DNA of 64,000 nt, taken from contig JAQSEB010000001.1 in assembly GCA_030063045.1 (NCBI GenBank), positions 3,472,001-3,536,000 of the forward strand. The letters run 5' to 3'. The translations under genes were made by a program, and so were the position numbers. How positions within the stretch are numbered: position 1 is the stretch's first letter; every line of letters starts with the position of its first letter. This DNA is from Pratylenchus scribneri (taxonomy: Eukaryota > Nematoda > Chromadorea > Rhabditida > Pratylenchidae). The notes under the pieces were generated by a model that was not told the DNA's origin, did not search any database, and worked only from the letters and a program-made list of their open reading frames with translations. Shown here in pieces: positions 1 through 12,915 of the stretch.

Positions 1-390
1 ATTTCAGTGTACCCACCATACAAAGAGCAACAAAATGTTCGGGCCCATCCAATTCTCCTCCACCATTCTCGCGCACTTTTCCTCCTATCAATTTGCTATT
101 TATATTCAATTAGCCAAATATTGTCCGATTCATTTGTGCTCCCCCACTGCTCCGAAGATATGTTCATCTTTCTTTAATAGATTTAAGCCTAGAAATTTTT
201 CTTGAACAAATTGGCTTCTCCAAAATGAAATTCTCTTTTTAATTGAAAAATAATTTAGTAAAATTGGAAGGAGAATGTTCATAAAAAAAATCGCTTAGGC
301 AAATTAATGATCTATTTCCATTGATCTCTCTCATTCAATCCCAATTTATTTTCGAAATACTTTTTTAATTTCAGTGTTTCCAATCCTATT
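1..390. other. window edge, possible terminal exon
   Basis: A TTTCAG-like acceptor ends at base 7. Open frames follow it, one to a TAA at 175-177 and another to a TAG at 117-119, so this could be the last exon of a gene whose body lies upstream. I cannot choose a frame. The remainder to 390 is AT-rich and looks like spacer or promoter for the Cys-rich peptide gene. Confidence 0.25.
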
Positions 391-798
391 ATGTCCTTTT
401 TTGTGCATATTTTGTTGATCGGATTGGCCCTGTTGGCCATCAATGTGCGCGAAAGTGAGGCCGGATGCGGATGGTCAGCCTCAACATTTAATCAAAATTA
501 ATTTCACTTTTCATTTTCAGTTGCTGCCATTGTTGCAAATGTTGCTCTTGTTGGTGAGAAATTCACCAAAATGATTATAAAAAATATATTTTATTTTAGC
601 ACTCCTTGTTGCAATCCGCCCCTTTTGTATGCTTTTAATTCACATTTTAATTAATTTATTTCTCACATTCCTCACTACATTTAGGATTAAATTGCCCAGG
701 TAATTTGGTCTTTTATGGTCAATTTAAATTAATTTTCCTCTCATCAAAGAACATGCCCTTGCTGCTGCAAATGCTGGTCAGTGAATTGTTTTTTGTAA
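391..798 (+). CDS. small secreted cysteine-rich peptide
   Basis: The protein starts MSFFVHILLIGLALLAINV, a clear signal peptide, followed by ESEAG. The mature part is packed with cysteines: CCCHCCKCCSCCTPCC, then a short Pro/Leu linker and TCPCCCKC. Exons 391-473, 521-553, 600-626, 685-699 and 750-798 keep this frame across four introns of 46-58 bp. Exons 1, 2 and 5 all end in the bases TG before a GTCAG or GTGAG sequence, as if a small Cys module had been duplicated with its donor. In the last exon I read through to TAA at 796; splicing from 777 into a further exon is possible. No named family is recognised. Extracellular metal binding or a disulphide-rich defence or effector peptide are guesses only. 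Confidence 0.6.
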
Positions 799-1303
799 AA
801 AAAGTTCTTTTTTTGAGAAAGGGTCATAGAGTTGGGTATACGGTATATAAAATAGGGGAAAAGGGAAAAAGCATTCCATTTGAATGGCCTGAAAGAAAGA
901 ATACTTAATCTGAATATTGATGAATGCCCAATATATTCTTTTAATTCCCATTTCCCTTTAAATTCTAAATATCGTATTTTCTCTGTTGGAAGTCCCGGGG
1001 CTTTACATTTTAGAGATCCTCCAAGGGTAACTTTGTTAGGGAGGGGGCTTAAAACTACGATTAAGTATATAATACCCCCCATCTTCGACTATGAGGTTAA
1101 GGATGCTAGCTCCTATGAGTCTGAATTTTTAAAAAAATTTTATTAGATTTTCTTAGTCCCAAAATTCTACAAAATCCCAAATTTTTGAAAGGGTTGGTTA
1201 AAAATAATCCCCCTCCTGGCGATATCTTAAAAATGTGGTAAAATTAATTTTAATTTCCCTTAAGGAATATCAATTACCATTCAATTTCCAATATAGCAGA
1301 AGA
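799..1303. other. intergenic, repeat-derived
   Basis: No convincing gene. Bases about 960-1010 (CTCTGTTG, CCCGGGGC, TTACATTT) resemble the reverse complement of 6025-6060 inside an intron of the large gene downstream, so part of this stretch is a dispersed repeat. Short open frames here show no coding signature. Confidence 0.4.
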
Positions 1304-2998
1304 ATGCCTCGCCCCACAATTCAAGCCCGACCAAATTACCGTGTCGTTGAGGAGGTGGAAATAATCCATGAAATAATCACCCATTCCGGTGGACCACAAC
1401 AAATTCATCATGAAAAAATTACAAAATTGTTGGCAAACCCAAACAATGCACAGGTCCAAAATCTTTTTATGTAATTATTTTTAGGGTAAAAATAGCCAAA
1501 ATAATATTTAATAAATTCTATAGACCTTTTTAACATAAATATGGCCAAGAAATATGGCTTAACAATATTTTAAAAAATTGCAAACGATTGTTTTTTAGCG
1601 TCAACAATTAATTAATGAATATCGTTCCCGTTATGGAGGCGCCGATTTGGCGGAGGAATTGAAGAGAACATTGCCACCAAGTGAAGTGGCCACCAATAAA
1701 TTGTTCGAAGCCCTTCTTGACCAACCCGCTGTCCATGATGCCAAATATTTACATAAGGCTATGAAGGTAATTGAAATATTAATATTTTAAAAATTTTTAA
1801 ACCAAAAATTTAATAATTTTTTAAATTTAATAAAATTTTAATTTTGTAAATTTTCATTTTAGGGTCTTGGGACTAACGAAGATGCCTTGATTGAAGTAAG
1901 CATTTATTTAATTATATTTAAATTTATTTTTCTTTAAAGGTTTTGGTAAATCGCAGCAATGCCCAATTGCGTCAAATCAAAAGAGCCTATTCCGAATTAT
2001 ATGGCCACGAATTGGCCAAGGATATTGTGGGCGATACAAGTGGAGTGTTCAAAGCATTGTTGCTGGATTTGTTGGAGGCAAATCGGGATGAGACATTCCG
2101 CACTGATCCGTTCCAGGCCAAAAAAGTAGGGTAGCATTTTTCATTTATATTATATTTTTAATTTAGTAAATTTTAATCTTTATTTCTACTGCTAGAAAGT
2201 AGCAAAAAGAAAATATAAAAATAAATTTTTGTAATAAAATTCCAATTTAATATATTTCCAAAAAATAGGATGCTGAAGCACTGTACAAAGCTGGAGAAAA
2301 GAAATGGGGCACGGACGAGGCTGTTTTCATCAAAATTTTGGCCAATCAAAATTTGTCACAATTGTTGATGATATTCGATGAGGTAAATAAATGTTTTATA
2401 AATTTCAATTAAAAACATTTAATTTATATTTTTTTTGGAATTAATAGAATTAAAATTAATTCAAATAATTATTCGTTTTATAAATTTTTAATAATTATTT
2501 TATTAGTATGAAAAATTGACAAAGCACACAATGGAGAAGGCAATTAAAGCAGAATTCAGCGGAGATGAATTGAATGCATTGTTGCAAATTTGCAGCTATG
2601 TACGAAATGGGCCCGTAGGCCAAGTTGCCGAATTATTGCACAAATGCATTCAAGTGGGAAAAGCATTATTTAAATTAAAATAAAGAAATAATTTTATTTT
2701 TAATCAAACGCAAAATTAAATTTAAATAAATGTCAAAATAAATAAATTAATTTAAATTAGAAGGGTGCCAAAGATGAGTTGCTGATTCATTTGATTGTTT
2801 CCCATTCTGAATTGGATTTGGACGACATTGCCGATGAATATTTGAAACGATTCAAGGCAAGAAATATAAATAATTTTATAATAATAATATATTAATAATA
2901 TTTTTCCACAGGTTCCCCTTGATCAAGCCATCCAAAATAGTGGAAAATCAACACAATTGAAACGAGCATTGGTCGACATGATCAAAGGGAACAAATAA
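1304..2998 (+). CDS. annexin
   Basis: Calcium-dependent phospholipid-binding protein of 326 aa, the normal length for a four-repeat annexin. Exons: 1304-1453, 1599-1766, 1863-1895, 1940-2125, 2269-2382, 2507-2653, 2761-2856, 2912-2998; all phases close. Repeat II carries an intact type-II calcium loop (MKGLGTNEDALIE) and the GDTSG segment. Repeat III has KWGTDEAVF. Repeats I (HSGGPQQIHHEK) and IV (KGAKDELL) have lost the GxGTD core, so calcium binding probably rests on repeats II and III. The N-terminus MPRPTIQARP has no signal peptide, although some cyst-nematode annexins are secreted effectors; an upstream exon cannot be excluded. The last intron (2857-2911) uses a GC donor. Family assignment is secure; a role as an effector is not shown. 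Confidence 0.95.
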
Positions 2999-3637
2999 TT
3001 AAAGAAAAGAAGGATGGAATTGAATTAATAATAAAATTTATCAAGAGATATCTTCAATGATATTTACAATTAAAATGTTTTATTAGCATCATAAAATAAA
3101 TTTTAATACAGTTAAAAATTAAGTCCATCCTTGACAATATTTTAGAAAGAGATTTGTACTTAAAATTAAATTTTTAATTTGGAAGATTACAATTTTGTAA
3201 GATTTAGCGTTTAACCTTTAATAGTGGTTTGTTATCGAAATGATTTTATAACGGACAAAAAATTATTTCCCTTAACCGTTATTTTAATTCAAGAATATTG
3301 TGTTTTTTTTTGAGTCAATTTTTTTTCTTTTAATTTTCATATTTTAAAAATGATTTTTGCCCAAAGGTAATTCCAATCGAATGAACATATTTTTGAAATC
3401 TCAAAATGACTTTCATTAATATGATTCGAGAAAAATATTTCAAGATTAAAGTGTTTTTTGAAACCAAAAATAAAATATTAAATCTTTTTCTCGAAATTTC
3501 TGAACAAAATGATCCATTTCATTTTGAAAAAAAAATAAATTGAAAATTAATATTCCGAAGGTAATCCCTACAATTTTGCCACGTTTCATTCCATTTTCAA
3601 TTTTTTATTTCAATTATTTCCATTAATATTCCCAAAA
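2999..3637. other. AT-rich intergenic
   Basis: Downstream region of the annexin gene and upstream region of the small ORF at 3638. AT-rich with long A and T runs. I see no gene or structured repeat. Confidence 0.5.
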
Positions 3638-3856
3638 ATGCCATTTTTCCAATTATTAATTTTCCTCATATTTTCTTCCCACATTTTTGGTTGGTCCATT
3701 CAATCCGGTTGTGATAAAAATGAATTCCTTGCCGATTGTATTTTTCCACCCAAAAAGGGTGCCATCCAGCCGAGATGTGATCTAACTGAACCATCTTGCG
3801 ATTTTCCTAATGGCATTAATTTTTTACTAATTATTCATAATCCAAAAATATATTAA
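3638..3856 (+). CDS. small secreted hypothetical protein
   Basis: Single-exon frame of 72 codons. The first 21 residues (MPFFQLLIFLIFSSHIFGWS) form a good signal peptide. The remainder has four Cys (SGCDKNEF, ADCIF, PRCDL, PSCDF) with fairly regular spacing, which suggests two disulphides. The C-terminal INFLLIIHNPKIY may be read-through into an intron, so the true 3' end could lie in a later exon. No family recognised. Confidence 0.4.
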   Translation: MPFFQLLIFLIFSSHIFGWSIQSGCDKNEFLADCIFPPKKGAIQPRCDLTEPSCDFPNGINFLLIIHNPKIY

Positions 3857-4665
3857 ATTAAATGAATTTAATGGCAAATGACGTAGAAAATATCATCAAA
3901 TTTTGCAACAAATTTATTAAATTAAATTAGATTCAATTAAATTAATTGATTGCTAAAATAATTTTAATTTAATGCCATTTTATTTTAAATTTAAAATTGT
4001 AAATAAAAATAAATTCTAAAAAATTTATTAACCTTTTTGTCCACTAGTTATATCAATTGGGGTTCAAAACCGCTTTTTGGACTCGTAATCAATTTGGCAG
4101 CAAAAGGCAAGAAACCAGCCACAAGAATTTTATATGTGAAAGAAAAAGAAAAAGGCTAAAATATTAGCTGATGAGAAAGGCGATGGACACGAAAACTACT
4201 CAATTAGCGGCCAAAAAGGCCCATCTTGATGCCAGCCGATGGCCGTTTGCTTGCTGTCAGGCGGCTGGCCAAAACACAACGAAAGGGAAGGCAAAAGGCA
4301 TTTGGGGGTCTATTTGAAGGAAAAGGAAGAGATTTTTGGCTGGATTTGGCCGGATCAAATCGAGGGCGATGGATTTGTTACGGCTTAAAGGCCAATTGTT
4401 GTTTTTCCTCTTTTATTCCTTAAATCTTCACCCCTTTTCGCCGTTGCCTTCTCATTTTTTTGATAGCCACAATGGAAAAGTCCGCCTGGGCCAATTTTCA
4501 CCTTACAACCTATTATGTGGAATTAATTTTTCTTTTAAAAAATGACCAAAGAAACTTGCCACCCATTGCTTATTTTCTTAAATTATTTTCATCATAAAAA
4601 TTAATTAATGCATAAATATTTATTATTAAATTTATAATTTTTTATAAAGTTTGAAAATATTAAAA
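3857..4665. other. intergenic, upstream of large gene
   Basis: 3857-4060 is AT-rich spacer. 4070-4520 is clearly less AT-rich than its surroundings and holds overlapping short frames with unconvincing composition. It may be promoter or 5' UTR sequence for the gene starting at 4666. No TATA box is obvious. Confidence 0.35.
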
Positions 4666-7600
4666 ATGCGTCGACTTGCGGAAAATGTAATTTTTCAAAA
4701 ATTTCGTCGTCATGAAATCAAAGAACAATACGAAAAGACAACAAGACCTGTAGATTACGGTAGCCAAAATGGAGAAAATAATATAAAATTGCCCGGGGAA
4801 CAAATTGAATATAGCAGGTTGATTATATAAAGGGGATTTAATTTAATTTAATTTAATTTTAATTTATATATTAATTATTTTTATTAAATATTTTATATTT
4901 ATTTTTTGAATAATTTTTTAATTAATTTATTTAAAAAATTTTTTTAAAAATAATTTTCAAAAAAATAAAACGAATAATTGTTAAATATAATTTTTAGACA
5001 TTCAACAAGTCGTGATGAATATAGCGAGGAGCATTATTTCACGACGGCCAATGCACCGGATCAAAATGTCAAAAAATTGCATTACACACAATCATTGCAA
5101 GTAAAAAAAAAAGAAATAAAATAAACAAAAATAAAAATTAAATAATTAATAAATAATAATTAAAAATTAAAAAAATTAATTTAAAATCAAAAAATATTTT
5201 TAGGACACATTTTCGCCACCGCCTCCATTGGCTACCGGCACATTTTCCAAGGAATTTCCCCAAATTCAGAGGGAAATCAACAACAAATTTGAACAGGGAA
5301 ATAGGCCAACAAATTTGCCACCTCCAATTCCAATTTTTCGCGAAGAACAAAAAGTCAATCAAAAATGAAAAACAATTTTTAAATTTTTTTTCAGCAAGAA
5401 ATCAGTGAAGAAGATAAAGGCGAAAATTTCCTTCGTAGACAACAGCATAAATTATATCAATTGAGGGAGGAGACAATCCGAAAATTTGGACATCATAATG
5501 GGCCAAATGGCCAACAACAATCAAATTCCGAAAATGATGAACAACAGAGGGCAAGGTGAAAAAATTTGAAATATTTTTAATGGATTAAAATCTATACAAA
5601 AATGAATTTACCTTTAAAAGACAGCTGATTTTTTAATCTTTTTCTTTCCGATATTACAAAAAAAAGAATAAAAATATGCCAAATTTAAATTCTATAGTAG
5701 AAGCCTTTCCCTAATATAAGTCCTCACAAAATATTTTTTCTACTTTTAATCTTTTTATAAACATGTTTTAAATGGTAGAAACAAATGCTGATTTGTATAT
5801 ATAAAATAATGTTTTAGAAAATATTTAGAATTTCAAATGTTTTTAAAAAACAAAAACATTATCTAAAAATGTTATGAATTGCAAAAATATCGGATAATTT
5901 ATAAATACTTTAAATAAATCATAGAAATATTTTGTAAAATTTAAAACATTTTCTAAAAACCTGTTATGATTTGTTGGATTATCGGATAAATTTTATTTTT
6001 CTTGTATTTTTTCTCTCTGAAATTTATAAGCCCCGAGGGCAACAGAGAATTTACGGTATCCGATGATTAATGATCATTGATCATTAAAAAATATTTTACT
6101 TAAATGAAATTTATTAAATTATTTTTCCAATATTAGATTGCATGGCTCATTGCCTCCATTGGGTCGCCAAAAGCCACAAATATATTCCCCTCAACAATTC
6201 CGGCAACAAATGCATCAGCAAACATTCGAAGTGGATTATTTTAAATTTAATTAAAATAAAATCCCCCCTTTTAGCTTGTTTTGGACCGATATCCACCCCA
6301 AATGGTCAAAAGCATTTCTCATCAATCATCGGACCCTTCAATGGGTCAAAAAAGGGATGAACGTGCTGGGTCATGTGGATTCAGTCCATTCCCAGTTTTT
6401 GGACCATTTGCCGTATGCCCAGTGCCTAATTCTACAAAAATGGCACCAAAATCCGCAATGGATACGCAATGGGATGAAGTGGGGACATTTTATTTGATAT
6501 TAATTTTAAATTAATTTGAATAATATATTTAGTGGAAAATTCATCATCAAAAGGAGGAATCGCGTGAAGAGAATTATGAAAATACGAAAAATATACCAAT
6601 AAAAATGGAACAAACAAAAACAACAAATAAATTGACAACATCCATGATTAGCAGTGATGAATGGCAATCTGCTTATGAATATTTGCCATATCAAGTAAAG
6701 GAATAGGAATATTTAACTTAAAATAGGAAATTGCCAATTATTTTTCATTTTTCGACAATTATATAACAGTTTAGAGGGCGATTTTCATCCGACAAATCAC
6801 CTAGTATATTTGTAGAGCCGACTGAGACGCCTCGTTTCATATATAGTTTATCTGATTTGGCCTGAAACAAAATGAGATTTAAAACAAAAACTTAAAACAA
6901 TTTAAGTGGTTCGTTTAACTCATTAAATTTTTGGACAAAATCAGACAAATTATATACGAATCGATGCGTCTCAATGAGCACTATAAATACGATAAAATGG
7001 TTTGCTCTTGAAAGTCACTCCTTAAATCTTTATAAGTTGTCGACAAAAGAATATAAATTTCTAACAACATAATCAAATATTCATTTGGGATTTTATTTCC
7101 AAAATTTAAAAATAAAAATATGTTCCCCTTTTAAGAAACAAACATCGCCTTTCCCAATTCAATGCTCGGAACAACAACAAAGTCAATATTTTTCTGCCCA
7201 ACAATTGTTTAAACCAACTGATCAAAAAGGGGACCAATTGCCTGAAGAGAACATTGAACATACATTCCATTTGTATAAATTTGGACAAAATCCATCTTTA
7301 TTTGCTGATCAAAATGCCATCAAATTTACGGCAACTTCCTCAGCACGAGCACAATTCATGGCACCGCCATATCCAAAGCCATGGTTCCAGCAGCCAAAAA
7401 TGGAGGCTCAATCCAGTTCAAAACAATCTTTTGAACAGCAACAAATCAATCCAATTGAAATATCGACATTTTCTGAGCGACAAGCAAATGAAGAAGTTGA
7501 GCCATTTAATTCCATCTTATTAAAGGAAATAGGATATTGTCTATATTTATGGGAAGTAAAAATTTTAGCCAATTTATTTTGCCTTATTATAAATATAAAT

Positions 7601-10600
7601 GCAATTACCATGAATAAATTTTCTAGTGAATAGATTTTAAGTTTAACCTGTCTTTTGTGCATCGATTGATGAGAAAATCATATATATATATAAATTTTTC
7701 GAGTTTTCATGTTTTGATGTAATTTGATTAATTTTGGCATTTTTTAGTGAATAAAAATCTCTAAAATTATCTATTTTGAGTTTTGACTTTTCCGAAACCT
7801 ATTTTGGGAAATTTCAAGGAAAAAAATTAAATTATTATAATTACTTATTTTATGATTTTTGTTATCTAAAAATCAACTCTTTAATTATAATTATATTATA
7901 TTAAATTTTCCTTCATAGGTTCGTGCCATCACCAATCAACATGGCGGCATTCAACCCTCATTGAACACTTCATTGACAAAAAGTTTACCCGGTGATTCGG
8001 GAACAATGCCACGGGAAGTAGTCGGATTGCCCGACAAAGTCCATTATCATGGCCAACCAGTCAAAGTGGAAATTTCCGGCCCAGTGCATTTTTTGCATGC
8101 CACAAATATGAGTGTTACGAATAATTGTGCCAAAACAACGGATTCCTTACAAACTTCGATGACTTCCAGTGTTGGCATTCCATTGGCGCCTGAAAGTCCA
8201 CAAAGCAAATTTGCACCTATTGGAAGGCAACAATCACCTACAAAATGGACTCAAACGGAATGGGAGAATGTGCCAAAGGAAACTGAGGGAAAAGGCATCG
8301 AAAATGGAGAGAAACAATTGGAAAGGCAACAGGGTCAAACTCGTTCAGAAGTGATTTCGCCACCCGTTGAACGTTTCATTGAAAGTGTTTGCGATATTAG
8401 CCCAATTTTGGCAGAGATTGGGCAAAATTTAAAAGAAAAAGGTTCATCAACGGGGGTTAACTTCATTTTATAATACCGTAATTTTTCTTTTGATACCCCT
8501 ATCTCTATTAATTCCTAGCCCCCGATTTTGATGAGGGCTCTTATCTACTGACAGGGTGAACTTTAAGACCTAAAGCTTTATTAAATCCGATATGTATTCT
8601 AAAATATCCACAAATTAAGGATTTAGACCCCAAATTTTCCCAATTTTTTGTGTTGTTGGAAATAGATTCCCCATAGGATATTAAAAGAGAATATATGGTA
8701 TATTTTGAAAGCAAATATCTATTTAATTTTAAATGAACTTGATTCTTTTATTCTAAATCATTAATTTAATTTTCTCCCCTATTAAAAAATAATCAGAATA
8801 ATAATTTGATAATAATCTTTTTAATTTTCCAGAAAAAATTTTAAAATGTCCTTAATATTAAATTTAGGAGAAATGATTTCGCCTATTGGCAATTTGCAAA
8901 CAATTCGGCGTCGGCACGAAAAGGAGACAAAAAGAGAAGAGCATTTGAAATGGACAGAAAAAACAACGGAATACAAATATAAATTGGAAGGTGATCAACA
9001 ACAACCAAGAATGCGCACTTCACAAAGTGAGGCAACATTGGGCACAAATCCAACTGCAACAATGGCCAATGGAACAGCGAAGCCAAGAAGGCCTTCAATG
9101 ACATCGAGCACTGTAGAGGCATTATCGGGTAATGTAAATAAATAAAAATATTTTATATTCAATGAATAAATTAAGAAAAATTATTTCTTTCATAGAAATA
9201 TTTTGTATTAATTTTGATTACTTAAATTTCATAAAAAAAACAATGAAATTTATCAAAATTTTTCAGCAATTTGGTCTCCTTATTTGGTGGAAAGCACCAG
9301 CCATTGTCATTTGGCCCGTGTCACCGAAATTACCCAGGAATGGCGAATCCAGCAGCAACAAAATCGGCCCCAAGGAATTGAGGCCAAATGCGCATGTTCA
9401 GTGACACCGAATTACAATCGAGAATTTGGGAAGGCACAATTTTGGACAATGGCAATTCCAATAGAGCGAAAGATGAAGGTGAGTGAGAAAATATTTGGAA
9501 GGATGTGGAAATGGAACATTAAAAAATATTCAATAATCTAGCATTTTTAGACAAAATTAAATTTGGTTAATTTTTCAAAGGCAAATTCTAATAATATTTT
9601 AAAATATCCAATTCTACGAAATTCGAAGAGTGAATCCATCAAATAAAATTTAATTTCTTTAGGTAGAATATGTTTTAATTTAATTTAATGTAAATAAATA
9701 TTTTAAATTTCACAGTATTTAATAATATTTATTAATAAAAAAATAAATATTTAGTTGCGCAAAACGCGCAGTTTGGACCCGCAGGAGGAAATGCCCCGCC
9801 TCATTGGCCATGAACAATATGAAAATTTACGGCGAACATTGGATGAAGTGCAAAAGGATTTGGACAATGCAAAGGTGCGAATTAATGCAAATAAAAAATA
9901 AAATTTTTAAATTTCCACTTAAAGGAATACACAAGAAAAAGTCGAAATGCGGATGTGAAACGCATTGAGCAAGCAATTTTGATGATTTCCGAGCGAATTC
10001 AACGGCCACAGGAGCCAGTTTCAAAAGCACAAGCTGAGGCCAAAGAAGAATTGCTTCGAGTTCGGCTGGCTCAAATGATTCTGAATTTGGACCCAGATTT
10101 TGAGCCAAAAATAAATAGCAACGAAATAGGTGGTGAAATGGCCTCAAAGAGTGCAGCGGACAATCAAAGGCGGCGATCAAATGTTTCGGCTGTTTCCATG
10201 GAAATGCCTTTGGATGATTATTATGGAAATGTGAGTGACTGACAATTTTTTTAGTAAATGATAATATTTTGATGGGAATTATATACCTAAATAAGCAATT
10301 ATGAAAAACCAAAAATGTGATCATAATTAGTTGAACATTTTAAAATCTTTCAATAAATACTTTTATTTGACATACTTATTAATTATTATTTTCCAGCTAA
10401 TGTATAAAAGAAATAATCAAAAGAAACATATGTATATACTTTTTTGAAATTCGATATACTTGCGAATATGCTTGAATTTGATCATTTTATTTTATTGACT
10501 GAATCGACATTTATAAGATCACAAATTTAGATTAAATTAAAATACTCTAGTTGTCCATCCTAGCCTTTTTTTTTACATTTACTTTTGAAGCAATAAAATT

Positions 10601-12915
10601 CAAAAATTATCAATTTTTAACTTTTTAATTTTTAAAAATCTAAATTCCACAATCATTTTTCAAGGCTTTGCGTGCTCCAATAGGGTTACTCCGTGAGAAA
10701 TTGATCCTCTTAGAACGGCGGCTAATGGACGAACAACAATTGGAAATTGCCGAACAATTACGGCAAATTAATGCCACACCACCCATTCGAAGGACAGAAT
10801 CGCAGAAAAGGAAGCAAGAGGCATTGGGACAACGGAATGTGGAAATTGCGAGAATGACACCGTTGATTGGGATGCTTCGACATAAATTGGGCGCACTTGA
10901 TGCAGTTTGCCAGAGGGAGCATCGAAAAGTGTCAGCAAATAATGGAAGGTGAATGTGAATAAATATAAAAAACTAAAATAAAACAGGCGGAATTATTCTA
11001 GGTAAAACAGGCGTAATTATTCTAATAAGTAAAACAGGCGGAATTATTCTAAGTTCGTCAGGCGGAATTATTCTAAGTAAAATAGGCGGAATTATTCTAA
11101 GCAAAACAGGCGGAATTATTCTAACTAAAACAGGCGGAATTATTCTAAATTCGCCAGGCGGAATTATTCTAAGTTCGCCAGGCGGAATTATTCTTAGTCA
11201 AACAGGCGGAATTATTCTAAGTTCGCCAGGCGGAATTATTCTAAGTAAAACAGGCGGAATTATTCTAAGTTCGCCAGGCGGAATTATTCTAAGTTCGCCA
11301 GGCGGAATTATTCTAAGTTCGCCAGGCGGAATTATTCTAAGTAAAACAGGCGGAATTATTCTAAGTTCGCCAGGCGGAATTATTCTAAGTAAAACAGGCG
11401 GAATTATTCTAAGTTCGCCAGGCGGAATTATTCTAAGTTCGCCAGGCGGAATTATTCTAAGTTCGCCAGGCGGAATTATTCTATGTTCGCCAGGCGGAAT
11501 TATTCTAAGTTCGCCAGGCGGAATTATTCTAAGTTCGCCAGGCGGAATTATTCTAAGTAAAACAGGCGGAATTATTCTAAGTAAAACAGGCGGAATTATT
11601 CTAAGTAAAACAGGCGGAATTAATCTAAATTAATATAGACAAATATTAATAAAAAATTGATTATAATTAATAATTGTTTATTGAGAAGAAGAATTAGACG
11701 AAAATTAAAAAATAAAAATAGAATAAAAATTTGAACGAATTCACAGTGGACGTTTAACGCCATATGAAGAGCGAAAAACTGTGCATGAATTGTTGGTCCG
11801 AATTAATCACGAAATTGAAACAATCCATGAACTTTGCCGAAAAGAGGATGTCAAAGATCGACTGGATACAGTTTTGCTTATTTTGAAGGTTAACCAAATT
11901 GGTTTACTACTTTGATTTAATTTGTCTATTATTGAAGAAAGTTGCTAATTCAATTGATAAAATTATGGAAACATTGGATAATATGAGCACAAATATGGAA
12001 ATGTTGAAAACCCCCCAACATCAATTTGGCCCATCCACTTTGGAGGCAGCCATTAAAAATCGTCAAAATGATGGTGGACAACAAAAAGATGCATCCAGGA
12101 AACAACGCGTCCAACAAATGGGTCGTGCCGAAATGTTGTTGGGTGGAGGTGGAAGCATTCGTCGATCACATTCACCGATTGACATTGAAAAATATAGCAA
12201 TGAAAGGAGACCCAGGGATCCAGTCCAAAAGGAACATTTGGCCCCACATTCCCACGAATTTTACCAACAACAAAATGCGCAATCAAATCAAAAGGACGGC
12301 ACGAATAAAAAAGTTACACCACAGGTCAGTTTTTAATACTAATATTTTGGAAAATTCAAAAAAAAAACAAATTTTAATTCTTCCAAATAAATTTTAGGTT
12401 CCACCAAAACGTAAATCCCTGAGCACATCTGTCGATGAACGCCGTGGCTCACTTTATAGTATTGTGGAGGAAAAGGAGCCATTGTTGGGCCAACAGCAAA
12501 AAAAGCCATCGAATTTGACGGAAATGAGCGCATCAATGGGGGAAAAGACCAATCGAAAGGGAACATTAATAAAACAAAGGAGTCGAAGTCAAACACCGCC
12601 GCCTCCGCCTAGAATTGTGCGCCAAATGCAACAACAAAGTTCAATTGGCGAGACAGATGGACCGGTGAGAGGAAATTTTTGGATTATTAATCTTCATATT
12701 TTAAGATTCCATTCCGCCTTGGGCCATGCCCAATTTCGTATTTGGAAAGGGATCGTCAAATGCAGGTTCAGGAACAACGAAATCGACTTCAGCAAAATTC
12801 CATTTGGGGCAACGGTGGAGGCGGAATGGGACAAAATTATTTGCAGCCTCCTTCAAGGAAGTCATCCCAACAACAGAAATTTCTCCAACTCCATCAACAG
12901 CATCAAATTTTGTGA
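4666..12915 (+). CDS. large Gln-rich, partly coiled-coil protein, unknown
   Basis: Eighteen exons join in phase to about 1385 aa: 4666-4817, 4998-5100, 5204-5353, 5395-5555, 6137-6230, 6275-6478, 6533-6694, 7136-7555, 7919-8441, 8868-9128, 9267-9478, 9755-9874, 9925-10230, 10665-10948, 11747-11888, 11938-12324, 12398-12664, 12706-12915. There is no signal peptide. The N-terminal half is low-complexity (Gln, Ser, Pro). From 9755 to 12000 it is strongly helical with charged heptads (for example LRRTLDEVQKDLDNA, IEQAILMISERIQRP, LREKLILLERRLMDEQQ), suggesting a cytoplasmic scaffold or cytoskeletal protein. The tail is again Gln/Ser-rich with a PPPPP stretch. No domain family recognised. The 8441/8868 junction is the least certain. 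Introns carry a MITE, a hairpin and a 27-copy minisatellite. Confidence 0.7.
6800..7000. repeat. inverted-repeat (foldback) element in intron
   Basis: The arm at about 6810-6860 (core GAGACGCCTCGTTTCATATA) is the imperfect reverse complement of the arm at about 6938-6996 (TATATACGAATCGATGCGTC), separated by roughly 75 bp. The arms are about 45-55 bp. It lies in the 6695-7135 intron of the large gene. It looks like a small palindromic MITE; no target duplication was resolved. Confidence 0.55.
8473..8704. mobile_element. MITE-like repeat, family shared with 46702-46947
   Basis: The reverse complement of this segment matches the element in the MLT-10-like gene at many points: AATTGGGAAAATTTGGGGTC, a block with AAGTTCAC, and ATCGGGGGCTAGGAATTAAT against ATCGAGACTGGGGATTAATA. 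Both copies are intronic and in opposite orientation. The ends (TACCGTAATTTTT and ATATGGTATA) are only weakly inverted here, so the borders are approximate. Confidence 0.55.
10983..11629. repeat. 24-bp minisatellite array 1 (about 27 copies)
   Basis: Tandem 24-bp units. An 18-bp core AGGCGGAATTATTCTAAG is nearly invariant. The 6-bp linker alternates mainly between TAAAAC and TTCGCC, with rare TTCGTC, CAAAAC or TCAAAC. The array fills most of the intron 10949-11746 of the large Gln-rich gene. The core contains GAATTATTC, a 9-bp near-palindrome. Confidence 0.95.
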
